From NCBI GenBank assembly GCA_030622115.1, contig JAUXGN010000022.1, positions 1-42,723 on the forward strand: a stretch of 42,723 nucleotides of DNA, written 5' to 3'. The position numbers and the translations under genes are program-made. Positions 31,670 to 40,122 of this stretch are shown here, piece by piece (positions within the stretch are counted from its first letter, which is position 1; each line of letters opens with the position of its first letter). The notes below the pieces were generated by a model. That model was not told where the DNA came from. It ran no database searches and worked only from the letters and a program-made list of their open reading frames with translations. This stretch comes from Candidatus Eiseniibacteriota bacterium. GTDB lineage: Bacteria > Joyebacterota > Joyebacteria > Joyebacterales > Joyebacteraceae.

Positions 31670-32637
31670 CAGCGGTCCCCCGCTTCGAGCCGCTGCATCC
31701 GCGTCACCCAGTAGTGCGCGATCGTTTGGAACGCCAACATGATGCAGAACAGCACGAGCGCCAGAGCGAAGAGTGAACTGAGGTAGATGGGCTCGGAGGC
31801 CTCGTTGAACTCATTAGCCAAGCTTGATGCGATGGTATTGCCTGCCGAGAAGAGGGAAGGCGAGATCCTGTGGCTGTTGCCTATCACAAAGGTCACGGCC
31901 ATCGTCTCCCCCAGTGCTCTCCCGAACCCAAGGAAGACCGCGCCTACGATGCCGCGCCGACCGTACTTGAGACTGACGAACCGTACGGCCTCCCACATCG
32001 TCGAACCGACACCGTAGGCCGACTCCTTGAGAACCGGCGGGACCATCATCAGTACGTCCCGCGTAATCGCTGTGATGAAAGGCAGCACCATGAATGCGAG
32101 GATCAGCCCGGCCGTGAGCATGCCTATGCCCATCGGCGGCCCCTGAAAGAGCGGAAGCGCACCCAGGTGTTTACCGAGAAACGGCTGCACGTGCGTCTGC
32201 ATGAGGGCCGCGAATACGAAGAGGCCCCACATGCCGTAGATGATCGAGGGTATCGCCGCCAGGAGTTCGACTGCTCCGCCGATGAATCTGCTCACCCTCG
32301 GCTGTGCCACTTCCACGAGATAGACCGCGATGATTATCGACAACGGGATCGCGATGATCATCGCGATCCCGGTCGATACGAGCGTACCGTAGATGCTGCT
32401 GGCCGCGCCGAACTCGCCCTTGATCGGGTTCCAGCTGTCCGTCGTGAGAAAGCTGAATCCGAACTCACGAAACGCCATCCCGGAGTTCCGCACGAGTTCG
32501 AAGAATATGCCGGCCATGATGACGATGACGACCAGTGAACACGCGGCTGTCAGCCACTTGAAGACGGCGTCCGGTCGGCTCTGGTCATGCACGGCGCCGG
32601 GAGAAGCGCTCGGTCTCTCTACGGTGCTCTCTCTCAT
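31669..32637 (-). CDS. pstC: phosphate ABC transporter permease PstC
   Basis: A 322-residue inner-membrane permease partner of PstA. Family features are FLTTDSWNPIKGEFGAASSI in the periplasmic loop, IPLSIIIAVYLVEVA, ELLAAIPSIIYGMWGLFV, PFITAITRDVLMMVP, and the EAA loop AVFLGFGRALGETMAVTFVI. AGGGACAG lies before the ATG. It starts 26 bp after pstS and ends one base inside the pstA start. Confidence 0.95.
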   Translation of the reverse strand: MRESTVERPSASPGAVHDQSRPDAVFKWLTAACSLVVIVIMAGIFFELVRNSGMAFREFGFSFLTTDSWNPIKGEFGAASSIYGTLVSTGIAMIIAIPLSIIIAVYLVEVAQPRVSRFIGGAVELLAAIPSIIYGMWGLFVFAALMQTHVQPFLGKHLGALPLFQGPPMGIGMLTAGLILAFMVLPFITAITRDVLMMVPPVLKESAYGVGSTMWEAVRFVSLKYGRRGIVGAVFLGFGRALGETMAVTFVIGNSHRISPSLFSAGNTIASSLANEFNEASEPIYLSSLFALALVLFCIMLAFQTIAHYWVTRMQRLEAGDR

Positions 32638-32663
32638 CTGTCCCTATCCCGCTCGGGGGCCCG

Positions 32664-33713
32664 CTACTTCCAGACAGCTGTTCCATCCACCCGAATCTCG
32701 TCGGCCCAAGTTTGCCGGACCATATCAGCCACGTTCTTCGGGATCGGAACATAGTCTTTCTCAACCGCCATCTCTGCGCCATGCTTGTAGCACCAGTCGA
32801 AGAACTTGAGCATCTCTTCGGCCTTCCCGGCGTCGCTCTGATCCGCGTGGACAAGAATGAACGTCGCACCTACGATGGGCCAGCTTTCGTCGCCCGGCTG
32901 GTCGGTAAGGACGAGGTAGTAGCCGTCGGCGCTCGCCCAGTCGGCGTTGGCCGCCGCCGCCTTGAACGATGCAATGCTCGGCTGAACGTACTCACCGGCC
33001 TGGTTCTCAAGCGAAACATGCGGGACGTTGTTCTGAACCGCGTACGCGTACTCGACATACCCGATCGAGCCATTCACGCGCTGGACGTAGTTGGCTACAC
33101 CGGGGTTGCCCTTGGCGCCGACTCCGACCGGCCACGGCACGACCTTGCCCGTCCCGATGCTCTCGTGCCACGAGGGCGAGACCTTATCCAGGTAGTTGGT
33201 GAAGATCCACGTCGTACCCGAGCCTTCAGCGCGGTGAACGACCGTGATCGGCTCGTTCGGAAGCGCGAGCCCGGGGTTGAGTGATGTGATGGCTTCCTCG
33301 TTCCAGTAGTTGATCTCGCCGGAGAAAACGCCCGCAAGCACTTCGGGTGTGAGCTTGAGCTGACCGGCCTCGAGTCCCTGAACGTTGCAGACCGGAACGA
33401 CACCACCGACAACCATCGGGAACTGGATGAGACCAGCCTCGCGGACCTTAGGACCCTTCATCGGGGCGTCCGAGCCGCCAAAGTCAACAGTCCCCGCCTT
33501 GATCTGACGGATGCCGCCGCTTGAACCAATGCCCTGGTAATCGACGCGCACCCCGGTGAGCTGGTTGTATTTGTACATCCACACGGCATAGATCGGCTCC
33601 GGGAACGTCGCGCCCGCGCCGCTCAGGCTCGTCGCCGCCAACGTCGGAATGGACGTCGCCGCGATCGCGGCCGCGATAGTGAGAATGACTGCGATCTTGA
33701 TGAACTTCTGCAT
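32664..33713 (-). CDS. pstS: periplasmic phosphate-binding protein PstS
   Basis: A 349-residue periplasmic binding protein delivering phosphate to PstCA. The signal peptide runs to about residue 27 (KIAVILTIAAAIAATSIPTLAA). Phosphate-binding motifs are SGAGATFPEPIYAVWMYKY, YQGIGSSGGIRQIKAGTVDF followed by GGSDAPM, and AEGSGTTWIFTNYL. The ATG at 33713 lies seven bases after AGGAGG; a GTG just before it is an alternative. It opens the transporter operon and is separated from phoR by a decayed porin remnant. Confidence 0.96.
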   Translation of the reverse strand: MQKFIKIAVILTIAAAIAATSIPTLAATSLSGAGATFPEPIYAVWMYKYNQLTGVRVDYQGIGSSGGIRQIKAGTVDFGGSDAPMKGPKVREAGLIQFPMVVGGVVPVCNVQGLEAGQLKLTPEVLAGVFSGEINYWNEEAITSLNPGLALPNEPITVVHRAEGSGTTWIFTNYLDKVSPSWHESIGTGKVVPWPVGVGAKGNPGVANYVQRVNGSIGYVEYAYAVQNNVPHVSLENQAGEYVQPSIASFKAAAANADWASADGYYLVLTDQPGDESWPIVGATFILVHADQSDAGKAEEMLKFFDWCYKHGAEMAVEKDYVPIPKNVADMVRQTWADEIRVDGTAVWK

Positions 33714-33800
33714 CACGCTTCCTCCTGATTGGTTGAACTGGCCGCCACGATGCGCCGCCGGGGAGGGGGTTGACCCGGCGACGCGCCACAATATCGAGAG

Positions 33801-33935
33801 CTAGAAGTCGAACTGGAACCGTGTGATAAGCGCGCTCGCAGTCCCCACTTCACGTTGACGGATGCACGTTCGAGGAAAGAGATGTACTTGGAACTCGTGA
33901 GTTCATTCCTCCGCGTCAGTAGTATGGAGGACGAG
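33801..33935 (-). pseudogene. decayed OprP-like porin gene remnant
   Basis: On the minus strand one frame reads ELTSSKYISFLERASV, matching the GLTSNKYVTFMESALP block of the intact porin at 23533-24795. A shifted frame just after it reads VGTASALITRFQFDF and stops, matching the porin C-terminus VGTSATFMTRFQIVF. About two thirds of the barrel between these blocks is missing, and the N-terminus is absent. The remnant lies between phoR and pstS, the place where many genomes keep a Pho-regulated porin. Confidence 0.7.
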
Positions 33936-33951
33936 GGTTCATTGATCATCA

Positions 33952-34035
33952 GCGGCAAGTGAGGATTGCGTTAGGGAAAGCAGGGATCTGCCGGCGGCAA
34001 GCGCGGATCGCGTTGGGAAGAGCAGGAGTTCGCCT
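33952..34035. repeat. 42-bp imperfect tandem duplication
   Basis: Two adjacent 42-bp copies (from 33952 and 33994) both start with GCGGCAAG and share about three quarters of their positions. They lie between the phoR stop and the porin remnant and are probably part of the eroded region. Confidence 0.5.
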
Positions 34036-34043
34036 GTGACAGG

Positions 34044-35816
34044 CTACGTTCGTGGCAGGATGATCGTGAAGGCACTGCCCTTGCCGGGAGTGCTCTCCAC
34101 ACCGATGCTTCCACCGTGAGCCTGAACGATGTGCTTCGCTATGGCGAGACCGAGGCCGGTCCCGCCGAGTTCACGGCTCCGCGCCTTATCAACGCGGTAG
34201 AAGCGCTCGAACAACCTGGGGAGATGTTCCGGAGCGATCCCTACGCCGTAGTCTCGCACGCGGATGAGAATATCCGTCTTCTCTTCCTCCACATCAATCT
34301 CGATGGAGGAACCGCGCTTGCTGTACTTGACCGCGTTGTCCAGAAGATTGACGACAGCGTGCTCCAGAAGCTGGGAATTGACCCGTGTGAGCGAATCGCC
34401 CGCCGTTGTGAGATCGATGCGCACGTCCTTCTCCCCGGCCCGCGACCGGCAGATATCGATCGCCGTCTCCACGACGCCTGCAACCGGCGTCCTGTCAAAC
34501 GCGATGCGCGAGTCTCCGGCATCCTGTTCGATGCGCGACAGATACAGGAGATCCTCGATGATCGCTTTCAGCCGATCGGAGTGACGGTGGATGATGTGCA
34601 GGAACCTGCGCGACTCATCCGCGTCATCGATCGCCCCATCGAGCAGGGTTTCGACGAATCCTTGGATCAGCGTGACCGGAGTCCTAAGCTCATGCGATAC
34701 GTTGGCAACGAAGTCGCTCCGGACCTTCTCGAGCTGATGCATGCGCGTGATGTCGTTGAGAACTATGACTGCGCCGAGCTTCTGGCCCTTCCTGTCCCGG
34801 AGCGCTGCCCCATGCGCGTGCAGGAGCCGGCGCGTGTCGGCCAGGAGCTCAAATTCCCCCTCGATCGGCCCCGAGCTCAGGAGTGCGCGTGACGCGAACG
34901 CATGGATGTCGGTGTTCCGGATTGCCTCCTGGATGCTCCGACCCGCTGACGCCGCCGGTTCGACCGAGAAGAGCTCGCCGGCTGCGCGGTTCATCGTGAG
35001 AAGCCGTTCATCCATATCGACCGCGATGACGCTCTCTTCCATGCTGCAGAAGACGGCATCCTGCTCGGCACGTTGCCGACGGATTGTGCTGATCTGACGG
35101 TCCAGCTCGCCCGCCATGTGGTTCAGCGTCTCGGACAGGCTCGCCAACTCGAGCGACCCTGGTACCGGCAGTCGGTACCCGAACTCGCCCTGAGCGTAGC
35201 GCAGCGCACCGCGACGCATCTCCACGAGCGGCCGTGTAATGCGACGAGTCACCGGGAAGCTCACGACCGCAGCGATGATAACCATCACGAGCGCAGCGAT
35301 GCCAATCCGCTGTCGGACGCGCAGAAACTCATCATCAATGGCTGTCGTTGAAAGCGAGACACGGACGGCGCCGCAGATCTCGCCGCCACTGTTGACCGGG
35401 ACCGCCACATACATGCGATTCATACCGAGCGTGTGACTGTACCGGACAGCGCTCCCCACATTGCCGCGCAGGGCCTCGACGATCTCCGGGCGGTCGGCAT
35501 GGTTCTCCATGACGGCGGGATCCTCGTCCGTATCGGCAACGACAAGGCCCCGAGGCAGGACGATGGTGATGCGACTGTCGGTCGCTTGGCCGAGCTCGAC
35601 CGCAAGCGCCTGGAGAGACCCAGTGTCTCCCTTGCCGAGTTCACCGCCCAACCGCTCTTCAAGAAGCAGCGCTCTCGCGCGCAGGTCGTCTTCCGCGCGC
35701 TCATAGAAAAGCGACTGCAGTGCAGTGGAGCCGTACCAGCTCACTGCGACTACAGCAAGGACGGTGATGATGAGGTAGGTTGGGAAGATATGCCAGAAGA
35801 GACCGTGTCTACGCAT
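34044..35816 (-). CDS. phoR: phosphate-regulon sensor histidine kinase PhoR
   Basis: A 590-residue membrane histidine kinase. Order: TM1 (about 10-29), a periplasmic sensor of about 140 residues, TM2 (about 171-188), HAMP (to about 245), a PAS domain (about 255-360), then HisKA with phospho-His375 in NVSHELRTPVTLIQGF. The ATPase domain has LEHAVVNLLDNAVKYS (N box), RVRDYGVGI (G1) and GGTGLGLAIAKHI (G2). Unlike E. coli PhoR it has a large periplasmic domain, as in Gram-positive and many FCB homologues. GAGG precedes the ATG at 35816. It follows phoB by 64 bp in the same direction. Confidence 0.94.
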   Translation of the reverse strand: MRRHGLFWHIFPTYLIITVLAVVAVSWYGSTALQSLFYERAEDDLRARALLLEERLGGELGKGDTGSLQALAVELGQATDSRITIVLPRGLVVADTDEDPAVMENHADRPEIVEALRGNVGSAVRYSHTLGMNRMYVAVPVNSGGEICGAVRVSLSTTAIDDEFLRVRQRIGIAALVMVIIAAVVSFPVTRRITRPLVEMRRGALRYAQGEFGYRLPVPGSLELASLSETLNHMAGELDRQISTIRRQRAEQDAVFCSMEESVIAVDMDERLLTMNRAAGELFSVEPAASAGRSIQEAIRNTDIHAFASRALLSSGPIEGEFELLADTRRLLHAHGAALRDRKGQKLGAVIVLNDITRMHQLEKVRSDFVANVSHELRTPVTLIQGFVETLLDGAIDDADESRRFLHIIHRHSDRLKAIIEDLLYLSRIEQDAGDSRIAFDRTPVAGVVETAIDICRSRAGEKDVRIDLTTAGDSLTRVNSQLLEHAVVNLLDNAVKYSKRGSSIEIDVEEEKTDILIRVRDYGVGIAPEHLPRLFERFYRVDKARSRELGGTGLGLAIAKHIVQAHGGSIGVESTPGKGSAFTIILPRT

Positions 35817-35880
35817 TCGTACCTCTACCGGTCCAGTGGTGGCGCTCCGCCCTACAGCGTATCTCGGGTGCGCCGGTCGC

Positions 35881-36573
35881 CTAATCGTCGTCTCGGAACC
35901 GGTATCCGACGCCGCGAACCGTTTCGATGTACTCCCCCGCGTCTCCGAGCTTGCGTCTGAGACCAACGATCTGCACATCGACGGCCCGCTCCGTCACAGG
36001 GTAGTGCTCACCGTGAACGCGATCAACGATCTGATAGCGCGTAAAGACCCACCCGGGTCGGCGCGCCAACACATGCAGGAGCTTGAACTCGGTGTTCGTG
36101 AGCTCGATGCGCTCATTCTTGTAGACGACCTCACGGCGCCCCGGGTGAATGGCGAGATCGAGCACCTCAAGAGTGTCCTCTTCTTTCGGAATCTGACGCG
36201 CCCTGCGTCTCAGTACTGCACGCACGCGGGCCACGAGCACCTTCGGGCTGAACGGCTTCGTGATGTAGTCATCGGCGCCGAGTTCGAGCCCCGTCACGAT
36301 GTCGGCCTCCTCACCCTTCGCGGACACAATGACGATCGGCACGTGCGCAGTCTTCTCGCTCTTCTTCAGTCGCCTGCACACCTCGAAGCCGTCGATGCCG
36401 GGAAGCATCAGGTCGAGCACTATCAGATCGGGGGCCTCCCTCGACACAGTTTCGAGCCCCTCCTCACCCGATTCTGCACCGGACGGCTCGAACCCGTCCC
36501 TTGACAGGTTGTACTCCATCAGCTCTCGGATGTCCTTGTCGTCTTCGATGATCAGGATTCTGTTCCTGCCCAT
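35881..36573 (-). CDS. phoB: phosphate-regulon response regulator PhoB
   Basis: A 230-residue OmpR/PhoB-family response regulator. The receiver domain has the acidic pocket EDD (10-12), phospho-acceptor Asp54 in LIVLDLMLPG, Ser84 in the T/S position and Lys106 in ITKPF. The C-terminal winged helix (about 130-228) has ELTNTEFKLLHVLARRPGWV and a recognition helix in RAVDVQIVGLRRKLG, ending GVGYRF. AAGGAG lies ahead of the ATG. It is the first gene of the Pho locus and is probably autoregulated through the repeats upstream. Confidence 0.95.
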   Translation of the reverse strand: MGRNRILIIEDDKDIRELMEYNLSRDGFEPSGAESGEEGLETVSREAPDLIVLDLMLPGIDGFEVCRRLKKSEKTAHVPIVIVSAKGEEADIVTGLELGADDYITKPFSPKVLVARVRAVLRRRARQIPKEEDTLEVLDLAIHPGRREVVYKNERIELTNTEFKLLHVLARRPGWVFTRYQIVDRVHGEHYPVTERAVDVQIVGLRRKLGDAGEYIETVRGVGYRFRDDD

Positions 36574-36617
36574 CCTGCGGACTCCTTCTTCCCTGGTGAT
36601 CCTGACTTCACATCTCC

Positions 36618-36648
36618 ATTATGACACGCGTCTGTTAGGACAGTGTTA
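36618..36648 (-). promoter_or_regulatory. candidate PhoB-box promoter of phoB
   Basis: On the minus strand TAACA (36648-36644), TAACA (36637-36633) and TGTCA (36626-36622) recur with an exact 11-bp period, and a CATAAT -10-like box (36623-36618) follows directly. No TTGACA-like -35 box is present. PhoB-type regulators bind direct repeats with 11-bp period that replace the -35 element, so autoactivation of phoB is likely. No comparable site was seen before pstS. Confidence 0.5.
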
Positions 36649-36677
36649 CGAAGCTGATAGAAGATAAAGAGCGCGGG

Positions 36678-36722
36678 GTGAAGCCGGCAGACAGCCCCGT
36701 CGGGGCTATCTGCCGGCTTCAC
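36678..36722 (-). terminator. 45-bp near-perfect hairpin upstream of phoB
   Basis: GTGAAGCCGGCAGA (36678-36691) pairs with TCTGCCGGCTTCAC (36709-36722). After one mismatch AGCCCCG (36693-36699) pairs with CGGGGCT (36701-36707) around a single T. On the minus strand CCCCGCGCTCTTTATCTTC follows. It lies 23 nt after the stop of the gene at 36746, so it probably terminates that transcript before the phoB promoter. Confidence 0.65.
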
Positions 36723-36745
36723 GACATAGCTCTGAACTCGTGCTC

Positions 36746-37342
36746 TCAATCGGAGCTTGCGACCGGAAGGGATTCGTCCACTCCGTTCTCTCTAACGACC
36801 ACGCTGGAGGGAAGCTCAAACCGAGCCCACCACGCGTTGTGTTCCATGAACTCACCCATCTGCTCAATGGACCCGAGCGGAAACGATACTGCAACGAGAT
36901 TCGCGCCACTGCCAACGCGCCCGTACAATCCACCCTCACGTCTGAGAGAGATGCCGTCCGAGCCAAGGAACACTTTCAGCTCAAGCGGACTGTCGGCGAG
37001 CAGGAGTTCATCGCTCTCGATCCGCCGACCATCCTCGAATTCCAGGACGAAGACGGTATCACCGTTCCAGTAGGCGCCTTCCTCCGGCGCCAGCACATCG
37101 AACAAGAGCCAGTCGGCTTCATGCTCCCTCATGTACCGGATCATTTGCATGCCGCCCAGATCGGCCGCCTTGCACTCCGCCGGCGAGTACATCGAAGGCC
37201 AGTACTCAACCTCGTCGAGCATTCCGCGACACTCCACGTGAACACCAGACTCTGTGGTTGATTCGAGTGTGCGGGACGAGAAACCGAATGCCGCGCACAC
37301 CAAGAAGACCAGGGCCACAAGTACGACGCATGGTCGTGTCAC
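36746..37342 (-). CDS. exported hypothetical protein
   Basis: A 198-residue protein with a GTG start (GGAGAGGG ahead) and a signal peptide (VVLVALVFLVCAAFG). The mature part has no recognised domain; segments such as MIRYMREHEADWLLFDVLAPEE (about 67-88), FVLEFEDGRRIESDELLL and NLVAVSFPLGSIEQ suggest a mainly beta periplasmic domain with a short helix. It lies 42 bp downstream of the 66-residue membrane protein gene on the same strand, so the two may be cotranscribed. Proximity to the Pho locus is not evidence of function because a hairpin separates them. Confidence 0.7.
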   Translation of the reverse strand: MTRPCVVLVALVFLVCAAFGFSSRTLESTTESGVHVECRGMLDEVEYWPSMYSPAECKAADLGGMQMIRYMREHEADWLLFDVLAPEEGAYWNGDTVFVLEFEDGRRIESDELLLADSPLELKVFLGSDGISLRREGGLYGRVGSGANLVAVSFPLGSIEQMGEFMEHNAWWARFELPSSVVVRENGVDESLPVASSD

Positions 37343-37384
37343 AGGTCCCTCTCCTCCGGTTCGCCCGCGTCGACAGGACGGATG

Positions 37385-37585
37385 TTAGTTCCAGTGACCA
37401 CCGCTGTCCCTCACGAATTGGAGGATCATCCAAGTCAACGCCTGCCAGAACGGTGATAGCTGTTCATCGTCGTCTCTGGCGTAAGCAACATCATCTGCCG
37501 CACCGGGAAGAATTGCAACAAGTGAGCCGAGTATCGGAGTTGCAAGCAGGACTACCACGATAAGGAACACCACGAGCATCTTCAT
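37385..37585 (-). CDS. small single-pass membrane or exported protein
   Basis: A 66-residue protein. The ATG at 37585 is preceded by GGAGGTG and opens a strongly hydrophobic segment (MLVVFLIVVVLLATPILGSL), followed by an acidic stretch (ARDDDEQ) and a C-terminal part rich in aromatic residues (FWQALTWMILQFVRD). It could be an uncleaved membrane anchor or a secreted peptide. No family is recognised. The coding case rests on the ribosome site and the hydrophobic pattern. Confidence 0.6.
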   Translation of the reverse strand: MKMLVVFLIVVVLLATPILGSLVAILPGAADDVAYARDDDEQLSPFWQALTWMILQFVRDSGGHWN

Positions 37586-37857
37586 TATGCCACCTCCGCA
37601 CGAATAGCGTAAGCAATGAAGCCGACGCGCCCTTGCCGCGCACTCTCCTCCTTTCTTCTCATATGAATGATGACCGAGTGGGGCTGTCCGATTCGTGGGG
37701 GCGTCCGGTCTGAGATGCATCATCATCAAGCCGCACTGCACCTATTATGATGCAAGGCCGTCCGTCAGTCAAGACATAACCGCTCTAAGTCGCACAATGC
37801 AGGGATCGTGGGCCATGCCTCGCGCCCCGCCGGCGCACTTCACACCCGGCCCGGCCC

Positions 37858-38889
37858 CTATGCTCGGAGAAGCCCGTTCTCCCGAACGATCTCGCCGCAG
37901 AAATCGGTGTGCATGATCTCGCGCACTGCGTCGACAGAGTCGGCGCGCTTGAGGGCCCACATGAGCTTCGTCACGATGCTCTCGGTGCTCATGTCGTATC
38001 CCTGAATGGTGCCAAGGTCGAGGAGCCTCCTTCCGAGATCGTAGAGGTGCATCATCGTCGCGCCCTGTTGGCACTGGGTGGTCACGACGATCGGGATCCC
38101 GAGTTCCGCCGCACGCGCGATGGCATCCTGATACTCATACGCGACGTTACCGGTTCCGAAACCTCGAAGCACAAGCCCTTTGATACCGCTCTCAACGATG
38201 CACGTAAGAACGTCCGGCGGCATCCCGGGGACGAGCGTGACAATGACCACGTTCGCTTCGAACCCCTTCTGAAGATCCAGGCGACTGTCTGTGCGTCGCG
38301 GATGATCTGCGGCGACCCTCACATCCACGCGTATGTCACCTACGATCCCGCGATTGACGGGCACGAACGCATCGAGCTTCGACTCGGAGGACTTGGTCGC
38401 GCGTGCGCCCAGAATGATCTTCTTGTCGAAAACGATGAAGACGCCCGAGAGATCCATCGTCGCCACGCGCACGGCGTTGACGAAGTTCCTGCGAGCGTCC
38501 GATTCGATTCTCGTACCGGGGATCTGCGAACCCGTCAGCACGACAGGCTTGCCCAACCCCTGGAGCACGAACGACAACGCACTCGCCGTATAGGCCATGG
38601 TGTCGGTGCCGTGTGTCACCACGAATCCGTCGTAGTCGTCGTACTTCTCTCCGATGACGTCGGCCACGTGGTCCCAGTGCTCAGGCCGGATATTGCTGCT
38701 GTCGATATTGTCGATGTACGCAACCTCGAGATCGGCCAGTTCATCAAGCCGCTCCTCCATACTGAGGAGATTCTTGATGGCCCTGTCGAGCGTAGGCGTA
38801 AGGAGGCTCCCCCGCTCATCCTTCTCCATGACAAGCGTTCCGCCGCAGAAGAGAACGAGGATCCTTTGGTTCGGTGTCGTCATGCTCAT
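37858..38889 (-). CDS. ansA: type I L-asparaginase
   Basis: A 343-residue cytoplasmic asparaginase that hydrolyses asparagine to aspartate and ammonia. The two catalytic threonine motifs are intact: FCGGTLVM (Thr18) and VTHGTDTMAY (Thr95, Asp96). The substrate-binding Ser lies in NIDSSNIRPEHW, and PVVLTGSQIP follows. The C-terminal domain includes GLVLRGFGTGNV and VTTQCQQGATMM. There is no signal peptide, consistent with the type I enzyme rather than the periplasmic type II. The ATG follows AGAGGATGG; a second ATG two codons later is possible. It stands alone, divergent from the glycosidase-like lipoprotein. Confidence 0.95.
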   Translation of the reverse strand: MSMTTPNQRILVLFCGGTLVMEKDERGSLLTPTLDRAIKNLLSMEERLDELADLEVAYIDNIDSSNIRPEHWDHVADVIGEKYDDYDGFVVTHGTDTMAYTASALSFVLQGLGKPVVLTGSQIPGTRIESDARRNFVNAVRVATMDLSGVFIVFDKKIILGARATKSSESKLDAFVPVNRGIVGDIRVDVRVAADHPRRTDSRLDLQKGFEANVVIVTLVPGMPPDVLTCIVESGIKGLVLRGFGTGNVAYEYQDAIARAAELGIPIVVTTQCQQGATMMHLYDLGRRLLDLGTIQGYDMSTESIVTKLMWALKRADSVDAVREIMHTDFCGEIVRENGLLRA

Positions 38890-38989
38890 CCATCCTCTTA
38901 TTCAGGAAGTACGCCACTTGATTTCCTTCACCCACTTGACGCACAATGAGTGTAGCCGTGACAGGCGCCTCTGACAAGGTGGTCGATCA

Positions 38990-40084
38990 ATGAAACAACT
39001 CTTCGTCTTGATGATCTCTCTGCTTCCATTCCTGACATCCTGCGGCGACATAGTCGGAGGCGGAGCGGGCTCGCGCCCATACGTAATGGGATTCACGGCG
39101 TTCCCGCATGCAAAGACGGACGCCGCCGTCCTGGAGGCATGGGACGCCATCGCGGTCAGCGCGGATCTGGCGGTCATACATGAGGATGGCGGGATTCCCT
39201 GGCAGGAGGCTCTCGACGGAACCCCGTACGACGCTTCCTACGCCTGGTGGCTCGACTACGTCCAGAGCCTGATCCCCTCGGGGCACGCCGTCTACCTGGC
39301 GGTCACTCCCATATCATCCTCCCGCGACGGTCTCGCGCTCTACCGGGGCGCGGATTCAGATGAACCGCTCCCCCCGCCCTGGAACACGTACACATTCGAT
39401 GAGCCGGATGTCATGGAGGCGTTTGCGAATCACTGTCTCAATATGATAGACATCTATGACCCTGACTACTTCGCGTTCGCGATCGAGGCCAACATGCTGG
39501 CCGATCTCTCCCCGGGCGAGTGGCAGGCCTTCATGACCCTCACCCACGAGGTCTGCGCCGACATCAGGAACGTGCACCCGTTCCTGTCCATCTTCGCCAC
39601 CATCCAGGCCGACTACTACCACAATGATGTCGGCAGCCAGATCGTGCCCGTCTCGGAACTTCTTTTCTACTGCGACATCGTCGCCGTCAGCTCGTACGCG
39701 TACTCCCGATTCAACGGCGATCCAAGCGCCATCCCGGCTGACTACCTGACGGCGCTCGCGGACCTATCGCCCGGACAACCCTTTGCTGTTGCGGAGACGG
39801 CCTGGCCCGCAGAGCCGGTCGACCTTCCCTATCCCGTCTACATCCCCGCGTCCGAAGCCACGCAGAAGGAGTACGTGGAGCGACTGCTCGCCGACTGCGA
39901 CGAACTCTCAGCCGCCTTCATCTGCTGGTTCCTCACAAGGGACTTCGATGACTACTGGGAGAGCGATTTCCAGTACTTCCCGAATGCGGACATCATCCGG
40001 TTCTGGAAGGATTGCGGACTGTACGATGGAGACGGTGTCGGACGACCGGCGCTCACGAGCTGGATGCAGGCTCTCGAAAGCTAG
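38990..40084 (+). CDS. lipoprotein with glycoside-hydrolase-like TIM barrel
   Basis: A 364-residue lipoprotein; AAGGTGG precedes the ATG and the lipobox is FLTSC (Cys18). The mature part looks like a (beta/alpha)8 barrel of the clan GH-A type: YVMGFTAFPHAK at strand 1, YFAFAIEANML with Glu166 at the strand-4 position of an acid/base, and PFAVAETAWP with Glu269 at the strand-7 position of a nucleophile. This arrangement recalls GH53-like and similar families, but no specific family can be assigned without a profile search. It would act outside the inner membrane on an unknown glycan. It converges on the GH57-like gene with a 38-bp gap. Confidence 0.7.
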   Translation: MKQLFVLMISLLPFLTSCGDIVGGGAGSRPYVMGFTAFPHAKTDAAVLEAWDAIAVSADLAVIHEDGGIPWQEALDGTPYDASYAWWLDYVQSLIPSGHAVYLAVTPISSSRDGLALYRGADSDEPLPPPWNTYTFDEPDVMEAFANHCLNMIDIYDPDYFAFAIEANMLADLSPGEWQAFMTLTHEVCADIRNVHPFLSIFATIQADYYHNDVGSQIVPVSELLFYCDIVAVSSYAYSRFNGDPSAIPADYLTALADLSPGQPFAVAETAWPAEPVDLPYPVYIPASEATQKEYVERLLADCDELSAAFICWFLTRDFDDYWESDFQYFPNADIIRFWKDCGLYDGDGVGRPALTSWMQALES

Positions 40085-40122
40085 AGTCCTGCAGCCTTCA
40101 GGATGTGTTTTCCCGCGCGCGC

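Noticed and set aside
33713-33958. 81-codon minus-strand frame upstream of pstS as an independent small gene
   Set aside because: Its recognisable part is a piece of a porin in one frame with the C-terminus in another, so it is better read as a pseudogene.
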